NCBI GenBank assembly: GCA_947034885.2
Contig: OX344756.2
Location: 8,205,598-8,269,597, forward strand
DNA: 64,000 nucleotides
Direction of reading: 5' to 3'
Source: Thuidium tamariscinum
Taxonomy: Eukaryota; Streptophyta; Bryopsida; Hypnales; Thuidiaceae
The notes under the pieces are model-generated. The model had not been told where the DNA came from and ran no database searches. It saw only the letters and a program-made list of their open reading frames with translations. Both the position numbers and the translations under genes were made by a program. Shown piece after piece: positions 49,430 to 61,135 of this stretch (within the stretch, counting starts at the first letter, position 1; every line of letters starts with the position of its first letter).

Positions 49430-51430
49430 CAGACTAAAGTTCAATGTATATTTTTATAAATCATTTTCTACTCATTTCAAAATGGTAAGACTCAAGTTAT
49501 TTGGACTATTCTAACAAAAGTTATGAGTGGATGAAGTTTAATCGCTAATTGGTACTTCAAACTTCATCCATGATTTTTTACCACTTGGTAAATAAAAATT
49601 AAGAATTTTCTTCGCTTAAAAGTGTTTTTATTTCTTTCTTTATCAACTTTACTTTATTTCTTGTATTTTTACTTTTCTTAACTACTTTTTATCCATTCTA
49701 ATGCCTAAACTTCATCCAGACCTATCTTACTCGTTTTAAGTTCAAATTCCAAATTTAATATATTTTTAAAAAGCTAAAAAAAATTCCTATGCTATTATTA
49801 TTCTCTACCTAAAAAAAATCTTATTTTCAACTACTAACTTACACTTTTAGTTCGAGTCCTTTAATAAAATTGTTCTACTTTGAAATTGTTTAAGTTACAA
49901 ATGTTTTAGATTTTTACTTCAATGGATGGAGGAACTTGCATGTTGTTGTAGATGTATTCTCAACTTTCTTTGTTTTCCATGGTTGGAAATCGTTTGATAT
50001 TTTTTCTCACCACTTAAAAAATGGGAATTTTCTTACAGCTTGTATGTTTAATTCCTATTTCCTTCCTATTTTTTCTATTATAATTATATTATTATTTAAA
50101 ATAATCGACCCTTGTCTCCTACAAATCAATTTTTTTTCTATCTTTAATTATTGGTTGGCATTGAACTTCTAAAATTTTGAATTTAAATCCTATCTACTTC
50201 AAACCTTTTTTTAAGTTTATATGAATTCATTCAACCTTCACTTCATTTTCACAACTTTATTGCTTGAGTTTGGGAGCTCACTAGATAGATTAGAAGAGTG
50301 AAAGAGTTGGTGAATTAGTTATTAAATCCTCCTCCTTAATTGAGAATTAATATTGTTAATTCTCCTCTTAATTCTTCTTTTAAATATCCTTTTGAATTCT
50401 CTTCAAGTTTTTTCTTTCTTTCAAATCTACACTTCTCTATTCTAATCTGCCTCTTATCTTCCAACTTCTCTCCTTCTAATCTTCTTTTTTCCTCCTAATT
50501 TCCTTCAACTCTTTTCTAATTTCTTCGACTTTACTTTTTAATTCTTCTATCCTTCTTCTATTTTCCCTTCTTCTTTTCCCTTCTTCTTCTCTATTTTATT
50601 TCTATTTTATTAGCTTTGTCCATGGACAGAGACTATGGCAACGAATCCGCAACAGATTGAGATTTTGAATGTCCAAATTTGATCTACTTCTGCATTCACA
50701 CTAGACAAAGATTTCTTCAATTATAATTTGTCAAGCATTTTCAATTTGTTCTCTCTACTTTTTTCTTCTCACCTATTTGATTTTTTATTTCTTCTACTTG
50801 ATCTATACTACGCTTCACTCCTTCTCTATCTATCATCACCTATTCATTGGTTTATCAATAATTCTAATAAGGTTAATTTTTAATTTTTTAATTTTGACTA
50901 GTTGAACTTCACTTTATTTTACTTTAAGGTTATTTTTGCACTTTAAGGTTATTTTCCTACTTGAACTGTCCTACTTGAACTTTACTTAAATTTATATTAG
51001 CTTTAAGATTAGTTGGCTTCAAAATTTGGGACTAAAATTTGCATTGTGTTTGATGTTTTTTAATGATTTATGGTTATTGTTTACATTATTTTTTAAGGGA
51101 TCTTATAGAATTTTTGTGAATAGAAACAAATGTGTATTATATTATATTATATTTAATATAAATTTGCATATATATAGAGAAAGAGATTTAAATTTTGAGT
51201 TATCATATATAATGATTTATGTGTTGTTTGATAAAATGTATAAATTGTGATATAGAAAGCTTAAGTTCGGATTGAAGATCATACTCTAAATATAAAGAAT
51301 CTTTAAAAATTCTCCAATTAGACATACTAGAGTTTCTAGTTTCTGCAGAAGTTAACTAAAAACTATGCAAAATTCTTAGAGTAAAGAGTGTCTAGTCTGA
51401 TCAACTCTCCCCTCTTTATATAAAGTTTTA
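49430..51430 (-). mobile_element. Element F, middle part (inferred)
   Basis: This contains blocks such as CTTCATCCA (plus strand, 49570, 49714), complements of the GGATGAAGTTT blocks of B and C, and a long pyrimidine-rich run (50340-50620) comparable to the pyrimidine-rich part of E. No gene is seen. Assignment to F is inference. Confidence 0.35.
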
Positions 51431-51479
51431 AATGGAAATGCTTCTCAATGACGCTATTGGTGCGGCTTATCAGGATAGA

Positions 51480-51935
51480 GTTAATGGGATTCACGTACTT
51501 TTTGTGATGCGTTCACCAAATTGATCACTCGTTCCCATGTATGTTCATTAACGTCATATCTACACCAATGTACCAAGTACTCCAACTTGTCACGTTTATT
51601 GCAAGAATCAAGTATTTTTTCTACCTCATATTCTTCATAATTGTCTATTTCAAGAATAGGTGATGAAGGTTGTCTTCTTCCTAATAAATGTGATTCTTGA
51701 TATGGTTTAAGAAGAGAAATATGAAAATCGGATGTACTTTTATCAGTGGTGGAAGTTCCAATCGAAAAGCAACCGGATTAATTTATTTGAAAATAGAAAA
51801 TGACCCTAGACATCGATAATCTAATTTGTCACATAGTCGAGTAGTCTTAATGTTGCATAAAAAAAGTCAAACTTTTTGACCGACTTGGAATAAAGGTGAT
51901 TTTTTATGTAATGCATCTGCGGGATAGGCTTGAGC
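51480..51935 (-). pseudogene. Chromovirus (Ty3/gypsy) integrase C-terminus and chromodomain
   Basis: On the minus strand, from 51930 down: HKKSPLFQVGQKV, then NIKTTRLCDKLDYRCLGSFS, INPVAFRLELPP and a linker to a chromodomain (YEVEKILDSCNKRDKLEYLV, then HW and TWE) ending near 51490. This GPY/F-type module followed by a chromodomain defines chromoviruses, whose chromodomain is thought to steer integration. A stop replaces the Trp after QKV and further stops occur. It is the continuation of the fragment at 53690-53910. Confidence 0.75.
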
Positions 51936-52416
51936 GGCCTCTGCAGCTCTAGAGCAAGTTCGGCATTTTCCCCCCGACGTTTAGGCTCGGCTCGAACCTA
52001 GACGGTCGTGCCGAACCTACTGGCATTGGATGGTCGTCATCTGCGATTGCTCGGGGTCCGGCGCTCATTTTCAGGTTTTCAGTTTTCCTCTTCCTCTTTC
52101 CGCGCGCTGTCTCCGTGCTGCACCGCGAGAAATCTGAGTCGCTCTCCCTCGTTCTGTGTCTCCATGCGGTGTGCACTTCTTCTTGTTTGTTGCTTTTTAG
52201 TAGTTTGTTGATTGTTGATTGTGAGCGTGCGCGAGGAAGTTGATTTAAACGGCGGCGTTTGTGTTTTGAGTGTTTTCAGCATTTCGGGCATTGCGAGGGA
52301 GTGCATTTGATTGGCGGCGCTTTCGTTTCTTTCATCCGCGCCGAGATAAGACTTTTCTTCATGTGCTTTGTTTTTTCAAATTGCAACTCTGTTGGTCCTT
52401 GCTGGAGTGTTGCACA

Positions 52417-52615
52417 TGTTGAATGTAATTGATGGCAATCAGTTCAGTAATTGGGGGAGTTGGCGAGCAAAATGGTGCATTTATTCAATGTAGTTGATGG
52501 CACTGAATTCAGTACTTGTGGGAGTTGACGAGCAAGATGATGCATTTGATCAATGTAGTTTAAGGCACTGAATTCAGTTATTGGGAGAGTTGGCGAGCAA
52601 GACGGTGCTTGTGTT
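52417..52615 (+). repeat. Tandem repeat of about 75 bp, three copies
   Basis: Each unit holds TTCAGT(A/T)(A/C)TTG(G/T)G(A/G)GAGTTG, (G)CGAGCAAGATGGTGC-like and CAATGTAGTTGATGGCACTG blocks. Copies begin near 52417, 52480 and 52550. Confidence 0.75.
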
Positions 52616-52904
52616 TGGAGTTTTCATTGGTTCAGGGTTTGGAAAGTCTGCTGCTCCAGTGTTCGAACATTTTGTTGTTCCATTTTCTCGATTTTTTTAT
52701 TTCTACAGTAGGTTTCCGTCTGTTGATTCCATTTGTTATGCACATGTGGAATTGGATAGCTTACAAATTCTAGGTCTGCTCTCTTAGCGTATTTGTTTCA
52801 GAATGTGCATGGACACAAACTGCAGTAGTGCTGCACAACTGTCCCAACAATAGTGCCCTATAACCGCGCAGCCATGGTAGATCGCAGCAGATTGATTGAT
52901 GGAT

Positions 52905-53635
52905 TAGGGCACGCGTTCTAAACCATTCCGCAGCTAGCAGAGAGAACTGGACTTAGTGGCTGATTAGAGCCCCGATAATGACTTTGAGGTTCAGACCGCG
53001 CGTTCTGAACCATTCCGCCATTAAAAATACTAAGAGAATCCATAAATGATGAAAATCTCTAAAATGAACATGAGAATCAGAACGCGCATTCTGAAGCAAA
53101 TGCGGATACAATCAATGCAAATAAAGACGAATTCATAAATGGAAACTTAATCCTAGATAGAAACCTTAACTCGACTAAAATGCAAAGACCCTGAGCTTCA
53201 GACCGCGCATTCTAAACCAATTCTCCTTTACAAATACTAAAAGGATTCTTCTCAAATGATAAAAATCCCTGAAATGAACATGAGGATCAGAACGCGCGTT
53301 CTGAACCAAATGCAGAGACAACGAGGGCAGATTTAGACAACCATAAACGGAAATTTGATGATGCCAGACAGAAACCTCAACTCGACTGAAAAGCGAGGAC
53401 CGCTACATGATCAAATGTAAAGCGAGAATGTGGACGACCAACAACCAAGATAGTGTTATCTTCCTGTTGGAAACAGGAATCAGAGCCTGTGTTGATGCCA
53501 CGAATTCTGATGAAAACCTGGAGACACCAGATGGATGTGAGACAACCACAGGGAAGAGAGGCAGCTAACTGAAGGATTTTGAACTTCGATTGCGGGATTA
53601 CGGATGCAGACCTTCAGACCGCGCGGTCTGAAGCT
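52905..53635. repeat. Six copies of a palindromic CAGAACGCGCGTTCTG motif
   Basis: The motif or near matches occur near 52911, 52998, 53078, 53194, 53289 and 53614. The 53289 copy is a perfect 16-bp palindrome; others have CAGACCGCGC or CGCATTCT. The copies at 52998-53110 and 53194-53310 lie in a larger imperfect duplication of about 200 bp that includes AATGAACATGAG(A/G)ATCAG. Each palindrome is GC-rich in AT-rich surroundings. Confidence 0.7.
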
Positions 53636-53689
53636 CCAAGTCAGTGCCATGTCTCAGGACCAAGAGAACAGTTGTCATTGAAACGTGCA

Positions 53690-53912
53690 AAGACCATGAA
53701 GTTGAGACCAATCTTGAGTTTCTTGTAGATGTAATTTCATTGTTTTTTGAAACTTTGAGAACCTTGAGATCAAATCTTTAGCTGTTGGGCTATTTGTTTT
53801 AAAAACGTTGAATAAATCAAGTTTCGGATGATATTTATAATTGGCAAAAAATGGTGTTTGACGAGTAGAGGCATGCTTAGTGTTGTTGTATACAAATTTT
53901 GCCAAAATCAAA
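53690..53912 (-). pseudogene. Chromovirus (Ty3/gypsy) integrase fragment
   Basis: The minus strand encodes [29 protein letters not shown] and [12 protein letters not shown], the end of the integrase catalytic core. The open frame seems to extend to 53995, but its first residues are antisense of the endonuclease fragment that abuts it at about 53910. The downstream portion continues at 51935. Confidence 0.75.
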
Positions 53913-54966
53913 TGTGAAGTATGAAATACAAAGTGATTATAATCTTCAATCATCTCATATACTATGTTTCCAAGAAACAAAGGTAAAGATTGCACAAGAT
54001 GTATTACAATTTATAAATACGTTTAAATACAATTATATACATACATTTGACAAATATGGATTGCTTATATTGTACAATAAAAACATAACATGTTCAATAA
54101 CTACAATTAGAAATCTCAATGAATCTGAATTTATAGCAGCAACAAATTCACTCCAGTAAAAATATTTGATTTTTGAAGTTCAAAATGCTCCCAAACATTC
54201 AAAAGATTGTCTATAATGAAATATTTTGAACTTTTTTTCTTCTTTTCTTTGCAGCAATTTATAAATTTGCAATTAGGAGTTCAAAAGAAGGTTTTAATTC
54301 CTGTTAAACAAGATTCACAATCCCTTGATCTTGAAGATCCTCCCAGCGTTGAGAGACCTAGAATGTGTGAAGAAAAACTTGTCAACCATTAGAGATAAAG
54401 GAGAGTTCTATTTTCAAAAACTTTGGGGAGATGAAGGAAAATCTTAGAGCTAAAGACCTCATGCCGCAAACATTTAGGATTGAAGAACTTGAAGCAGAAG
54501 AGTTTCCCGAACATGAATAAGAGAAAGAGAAAGAGGTGCCAAATTTTAATGAAAATACACAAAATGCTATTCATATAATAACTGTTTATCGATCTCATTC
54601 TATATGTATATAATTATTACTTGAAAATATAAAAACAATGATTACTAAAGCCCTATTGATATGTCCTATTTTATTCTTGGAGATTTTAATATAGATTTAT
54701 GTATAAATATAAAACAAAACAACAATTCCAAACAACTTATGCAAGCCATGTCTCAATACTGTTTGAAACAACAAATTTCAGTGCCTATTATTAAATCAAA
54801 TTCATTAATAGATCATATTTGGACAAATATCCCAAGTCAAGATAAAGAGTTTGGTTTTACAAATGCATATTGGCCTGATTATCACAAGCCAATATATTGT
54901 GCGTTTAAACTTTCAAACACAATGCCTAACTATACATTTACAAAACAAAGTTTATTTTTTACATGA
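53907..54966 (+). pseudogene. Endonuclease/exonuclease/phosphatase domain of a transposon
   Basis: The first block (53907-54159) encodes [12 protein letters not shown] and GLLILYNKNI, matching the catalytic Glu region of EEP endonucleases. The last block (54661-54966) encodes YFILGDFNIDL, SLIDHIWTNIPS and YWPDYHKPIYCAFKL, matching the GDFN, DHIW and DH-type motifs. The 500 bp between them lacks the middle of the domain and reads as unrelated sequence. Such domains occur in LINEs and in Helentron-type Helitrons; the SLIDHIWTN and YWxDYHKP form is, to my memory, nearer the latter. Assignment is tentative. Confidence 0.55.
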
Positions 54967-55320
54967 AATATTTTATATGTTAAAATTCTTAAATATTATC
55001 ATTGTTATCATCAAAAAAAAATCTTTTGAAACAATTTTTTTGCATAATTAATTTTAATTTTAATGAATAATTATTAATGTATTCACAACTCACAATGAAA
55101 AATATATATTTAAGATGATTTCATTAGATAAAATAATGATAGGTGACATCATTTAATGTGATTTGATGATGACGCTTTTTTTCAAATGTGGCTTTATGAT
55201 GACGCTTTCTTTAATATAAAAAAAAGATGAACAAGTTGAAGCTTCATTAGTTTGATATAGTGTCATTGTTGATTTGGCATAGATTTAAACATGTCAAATT
55301 AAAGAGTTTTTTCAGAGTTT

Positions 55321-55797
55321 CAAGATGACGAGCCTCAACCTAAGCGTGAATTTCAACTTTCGCTCTTTCAGTTACCGAATCTACTTCTTCTATTGTTGCC
55401 GCAAATGCATTCACGAGAAGAAGTTGGACTTTAACTACTACCAAAACAACCAGGCATGGAACAACGATGGCATGACAATTTTCAGCGAGACACTCGAGCA
55501 ATGGTGATTTTGTTGCAGATTGAGCGTGTTGAACCCGACACTTAAGAGATTACGTTTGAGGAATGTTTTGAGGGTTTAAATGATGACCAATATTATTGTA
55601 TGGTTCGACCTATTAAGGATAACTATGGTCACCAACGGTGGTTACAAGGACCTGTAAATCCATTAGCTAAGGTGGATCATGCCAAATACATTGCTACTAC
55701 TGTGAAGCGTATCATTAAATTTTATAGATGCAATGAAGTTTCATTAAAGACTTTGTTTTCTACTTCCATTATAATTGTATTTAGTCTTGACTCTTGA
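55321..55797 (+). pseudogene. Unidentified protein relic, copy 2
   Basis: It is homologous to 31200-31625. One frame gives EFQLSLFQLPN, then after shifts a HWHDNFQRDTRAM-like stretch, VILLQIERVEPDT, ITFEECFEGLNDDQYYCMVR, then RWLQGPVNPLAKVDHAKYIA and TTVKRIIKFYRC. This copy is better preserved than the first; its last 65 codons are open. The family is not recognised. It may be the accessory gene of a transposon, perhaps of the element that left the EEP fragment 0.4 kb upstream. Confidence 0.45.
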
Positions 55798-56049
55798 AAG
55801 TAGTTTCAAGCTTTGTTTGTATGTTTGAAATTCAAAAAAAAAGTGGATTATCTTTTCGTTGACAGAAGGAACACCCTTTCATTAACAAATGGCATATAGC
55901 CTAATCATAAGCTAATGTAGCTTACAAATTAAATAGACAAGCTACTATTCTCTTTTTTTCTTCATATTTAGTTTGGAATGAATAGTTTTTTGGGGGGATA
56001 CATAACAGATTATATTAAAAAAATTTGGTAATGAAATTTTGCAAGGTTT

Positions 56050-56262
56050 TTTATTTTATTTTTATGATTTCAAAACTCTATCACTCACTTGATCTAGTTT
56101 TGTTATGAGAAAGTTATATTCAAAAGAGTGAGTAAAATTTGATTGTTATAAATTATTTTATTTTTGTGATTTCAAAACTCTATCACTCACTTGATTTAGT
56201 TTTATTATGAGAAAGTTATATTCAAAAGAGTAAGTAAAATTTGGTTATTATAAAAAATGAAG
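56050..56262 (+). repeat. 103-bp direct tandem duplication
   Basis: Two nearly identical copies, the GATTTCAAAACTCTATCACT string starting at 56065 and again at 56168. Few differences indicate a recent duplication. Confidence 0.85.
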
Positions 56263-56599
56263 GCAAAATTTTTAGGTGCTAATGATTATTTGAAAACGAA
56301 GAATTTTTTTTGAGATTTAATGTGATTACATATGAAAATTTTAGCTTTTCAAATAGCTATCATTTATTTAATTTAATGTTAAAATGAAAAAATATAAGTT
56401 TAAAAATAATGTAGAAAAAAGTTGCCTTTGATTTGATATAACTTACTAAAAGCTGTGCATTTTCCTAAATCAAGAACTCTTAATCTAACAACATTTTTTA
56501 AAATTCCTCTTAAAATAATATTATAAAAATAAAATAAAAAAACGAATAATTATGAATTGATCAAAGCAATCAAAATCGATTTAAAACAAAGGTTATTGC

Positions 56600-56841
56600 C
56601 AAGTCGCAGATTTGGTCAACTGGTTTCATACGTTGGTGGTGACTCTAGTGGTCCGTGGTTTGAACCTCATTGGTTAGTTTGACAAACCCGTAGCTTGGCA
56701 TGCTACTAAGGCAATGAGGCAAGAATAACAGTCGACGGTTATCCCACCCCTAAGCTATATTGTGACAAGATGCAGACCACTCTAAGATGGCTCCATCATT
56801 GAACCCCAAACCATGGTTGTCACCATGACCCTACTTTTTTT
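56600..56841 (+). repeat. SINE-like element with pol III promoter boxes
   Basis: TGGTCAACTGG (56613) resembles an A box and GTTTGAACC in GTGGTTTGAACCTC (56655-56668) resembles a B box, about 45 bp apart as in tRNA-derived SINEs. The segment is less AT-rich than its flanks and ends in a run of seven T (56834-56841), a possible pol III stop. No target duplication was found. Confidence 0.4.
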
Positions 56842-56999
56842 ATATAAAATTTTCTACCTATTACTTTATTTACTTATCCTTCACCATATCATAATAAACA
56901 TTTACATTACATTTTTTGACACTTAAAAAAGGCAAAGCTTCACGGTCACACCGTTCTTATTTTTAATTAATAATAATAAAAAATTTAAAATCAAAATTT

Positions 57000-59246
57000 T
57001 GTTTTAGAAGGGGTGATCAACCCCCCTTCATTGGCCTGGCCGCAATGGCTTGGATAGCTTGGCATAGCTGGCCAGGCCGGCCTTGGCTAGTCGATTGTTT
57101 GTCTGCCGGGCAAATTGCTTGGCCGAGCTAATTTTTATTTATTTATATTTATTTTGTAATTTTTGTAATTTTTAATTTTTAATTTATTATATTGTCTTGT
57201 TAATTGAAAATTCTTCTACCCACTAAACAAACTCTTCTTTTTATAACGCAAAGTTTTTTCTTAAAACAAAACAAAACAAAATACAACAAAACAAGACAAA
57301 ACAAAATCTTCCAAACCACAAAAACTCTCTATTTCCAACACCCAAAGAAACTAGTACTTCCCAAAATGGATAGAAATTCATGAGAATTTCCCCTAAATTC
57401 AAAGCTTTGCCGTACAAGGGAGAAACACAAAATTCTAAACAACTTCAAACAACGAGAAGTCAAAGCTTCATCGTGGTTTCTAAATCATAAGGATTTTTAC
57501 AAACACCAAACCTTCACGGATTTAAAGTTCTACCGTGATTTGGACAAAAGAGAAAGTAACTTTTAAATTACTTCTTACAAAGCCAGAGCTTCGCCATCCC
57601 AAATAGGACAAAAAAAATAATTAACCCAAAAACAAAAATACAATGGTTAGTGTACAACTATAGAAGTTAGTAGAAACACAAAACAAATACTAAAAGCAAA
57701 TGAGAAACTCAAGGTACACCAAAGGTTAGTAGCTAGAGGCTCCCCTAAACAGCATTGTCAGTCATATGGAGAGGGTCTCTAGGATTAGTACAAAAAACAC
57801 TTTAAAACTCAAGAAAATTTTACCAAAACTCTTCAACACATACAAAGGAAGTTAGCAAATCTTGAAGGGATCCCAATGTCCTTCAAAGTTCAAACATACA
57901 CACCAAAATGGAGCTTGAAATGCTCCAAAAACACACATTTGCAACTTTGGCTCAAACTTGGCTAAAAAATCCAAATTATTAAACCAACGTGTATTGTGCC
58001 AAAATCTTAGCTACAAAATGGTTTGAAAAGGTGAGTTGAGAAAAAAATGGGTGCCCATTTATACTCTTCTAAAGTCACCCATCTCCTCTCAATTTTGTGT
58101 GGTAAACTTATCGTCTTATCATCTAGGATTTTCATCCTAATTCAACAATTTTTGTCTTTTTATGTTAGACCTATTTGTAACTTTTGGAGTTTGACTCCAA
58201 ATCACAAATAAATTGCACCATTGGCTTCAAAAGGCCATTTTTAGTTTGTGTAAACTCCCTCCCTCATTTCATTCGCTAAAAATTCAACAAAATTCAATGC
58301 TAGATTAACAACCAAATAGGGTAAAAACCCAATTTTTGGAGGTTGACTTTTCTATGAAAAATAACAAGCCTAGGGTCTCTAGTAGGTTTGAGGGAGTAAG
58401 AAAATACCTAACTTAGGCCTTATTTTGATGTCGTATGCACTCGTAACGTCGATCAACTCCTCCGTAATATTTTAAAATTGTCAATTTGGAGATGAATTCT
58501 TTAGTTTAAATACTTCTCGCTATCAAAATGTCCTGAAACTTGTCGGGGATCTTTAATAACATAAAAAAATCTATTTTAATTCTTAGTGAAATTTTACCGT
58601 AACCTGAATAATTTCTATAAATTTTCCGTTGAAGGTTGAAACGGTTGACCGTCTAGAAAGGCATGTTGAGAGTATCAGAAAATTACGAAATTTTGTTTGG
58701 GATCTCTCATGAAATTACACAAAATATTTGTCAACCCACATCTGGATTTTACACAATTGCCAAAGGAGAAATAAATCCCGCTCCATCCTTTAATTACTGG
58801 GCTGTAGGGAATCTTCCACAAAAAAAAGAATCTTGACAAAGCAAATTTTTCATTGATCTCCTAGCATGGTTTTAACCCAAGAACACCATCCTTCAACCAT
58901 AGATTCCCTTCATAGTGTCATCGTGACGAAATCCATCTTGTAGACTAAAAATTAGGATTTCTACTAAATGTAAGAAATGATTGTAAACATGAAACCTATC
59001 CAAGGAACTAGGCTCTAGGAATTACACAAAAGATGAATATTATTTAGGTTTTAACCTATTTACAGTCATATTTTGGACCTAAATGAATAAAAACACTAGA
59101 AATATGACCAAATAATTTATTGGCACATCACATGCCTATTTTGATTTTACACTCTTTTTTGGGCTTTTTGCACTATTTTACACTATATTTTACAAAAAAC
59201 AAATAAAACAACCGTGAGTCCAAAGAGACAAATTTGGGGCTCACAT
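57000..59246 (-). mobile_element. Element F, 5' part
   Basis: Read on the minus strand it starts ATGTGAGCCCCAAATTTG at 59246 and aligns with E: a GGTCAACCGT-type block, a GATGTCGTATG block (plus, 58428), the TATA box GAGTATAAATGGG (58065-58055) and repeated AAGCTTTGCCGT/CTTCGCC blocks at 57400-57600 (plus-strand readings). The similarity ends near 57.0 kb, where a GGCCTGGCCGG-like stretch parallels the GC-rich spot of E at 20.25 kb. It is probably the head of the copy whose tail is at 46.4 kb. Confidence 0.55.
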
Positions 59247-59560
59247 CTACCTTCTCTATCATTCGTTTTGTAAAGCATTTATTACAAATGGCCTTTGAAA
59301 TTTAAGAAAAAACTATTTTTTTCTTTTTAAAGTCGAGATCAATTTGTGACATAGAGGTATCATTGTAGATCAAACTTTGCTTAACTAGTGAGATTTCTTC
59401 TTCCTCCATTTTGTACTTTTGCTTTATAGTCCTACCATGTCCCACTCTTATATATTATACATTTTGTTGAATAGGTAATATAGAACTTTTGCTTGGAAAT
59501 GCAATACAATAGGATCTTTCAAATGAGTAAACTCCATGATAGAATGCAAGCATGCTTTAA

Positions 59561-60483
59561 CCCCCAAAAGGACCAAGAGTCCCCTCGAGGGACTTTAAGA
59601 ATTCGGGCAGGTACTTGTGACTTCAATTTTTAATGAATTTTCTTGAAATTTTCACATAAGATAGAAAAACTGATTAGCTCTATGGGAATATTTTTTTTTT
59701 TTCAATTGGTGACTAGGAGCAAAATTTATGCCATCTTAAACATAATTTTCATGTTGCCGGGCAGAAAAAAAAATCTACAAAAACTTCAAAATTAAAAAAT
59801 TAATTTTTTTTTCTTATAGATTTTATTTTTGTTTACAAGTGAAGCTTTGATTCATTCCATTTGGATTAGTAATGTGAAAGTTATGAACAATCTTGTTTTT
59901 TGGGCAATCTAAGCATCTTCTTGAAAAAATAACTTATAGGATTCATTTGTGAATGCAATTTTCACAATTTTTCAAAAAAAATTGTTGGACAAGGTTGATT
60001 TTGTTTGCTAGAACAATCTCACCATTGGAATTATTGTATTTCAATTCCATCTATGAGATATTTGCAATTTAGTTTTTCTTTCAATCTTGGACCTACATCT
60101 ACTTGATAATTTTTTAAAGAATGAAAAAAAAGTCTTTATTTTGTGAATTTTTTTCCTAAGCTCTAAGCTCAATTTCTCAATAGAAAAAGATTTAAATTCA
60201 AGGTCTATATTGCAAAAAAATTATATAAATGGAGGACAAAGTCATTTGAAGTTGCAAACTAGAGTTTGAGAAAACTTTGTTTTCCAACTTTGAATGCTCA
60301 TATCTTCCTATCTATACGGTCAAACTTCATGAAATTTTCACCACATGATCTTAGTTAAGTAAAATACAAGATCCTATGGTTAGATTCTAAAAATTTTGTT
60401 TTTTTGTTTTTCATGGATGAATGGAGCAGAAATGGCAGTTTTGAGTGGTTTTGGGTTGAAAAACGGCCGTGGTCCTTTAGGGG
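59561..60483 (-). mobile_element. TTAA-flanked 923-bp element (piggyBac-like MITE), copy 2
   Basis: It is flanked by TTAA at 59557-59560 and 60484-60487; its ends are CCCCCAAAAGGACCA and the complement of CCCCTAAAGGACCA. Read on the minus strand it aligns from the first base with copy 1 (shared TTTTCAACC, ACTGCCATTT and GGAATGAATCAAA-type blocks), so the two are one family in opposite orientations. No transposase is present. Confidence 0.75.
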
Positions 60484-60487
60484 TTAA

Positions 60488-61135
60488 TGGCATTACTTTT
60501 GTAATTCATCTCTTTTTTTTTATAATTTTCAATACTTGCCTTTACTTCCAAAATTAATTAATTTCATCTTATGAAGAACTTGTAATAAATGTTCACCATC
60601 ACTAATTTCCTATATACATTAATTCTTGAAGTCTTTATTGTGCACATCTTCTCCTATGGGCTCAATACTAAGTTCTATATTTACATGGAAGGCGAAGGTT
60701 CTTCATCACTCAAAGATTGATAAAATCCTTTCATTTTCAATTGTAGTACAAGAATGTGTTTACAAATTGATGAAGTAGAGTCACAATTACAAAAATGAGT
60801 ATGTAAAGAAATGTTGTACTTTGTGTAAGGAGAAGTCTCGCTTGTATACAGAATATCCTTTAATAAACATCTATTTCTTCTAAAATATCTTGGGATACAT
60901 CTTGATACTTCTCAAAAAGTCTTTGTGCACTTGCTAAACAATGTTGATATAGTTTATTATTCAATCCTCTAAAAAACCTCCTAGAATCACCTATACTTGA
61001 AAAAATTAGAAATGACATTTGAATTTTGATATAATTTCAAATTTCAATGCATTTCAAAAAGAAAAAAACAAACATTAATCATATTAAAGGTACTTACTTA
61101 TATCTTAAACTTATTTAAAGTAGTCCTCGAGGATA
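60488..61135. other. AT-rich non-coding region
   Basis: No gene or definable repeat is seen. Confidence 0.35.

Larger units (their letters stand above)
51936..53690. mobile_element. GC-rich 1.75-kb insert in the chromovirus
   Basis: The segment separates two parts of one integrase. CTTGAG occurs at both edges (about 51930-51935 and 53710-53715), so it may be an insertion with a 6-bp duplication, though edges are uncertain. The first 0.8 kb is CpG-rich and looks like the promoter and leader of an ordinary plant gene; a three-copy tandem repeat and six copies of a palindromic motif follow. I find no convincing coding frame. Confidence 0.45.

Noticed and set aside
51949-52306. Overlapping 67-75-codon frames in the GC-rich insert, considered as a small gene.
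   Set aside because: Open frames are expected in CpG-rich DNA; there is no similarity, and the three frames conflict.
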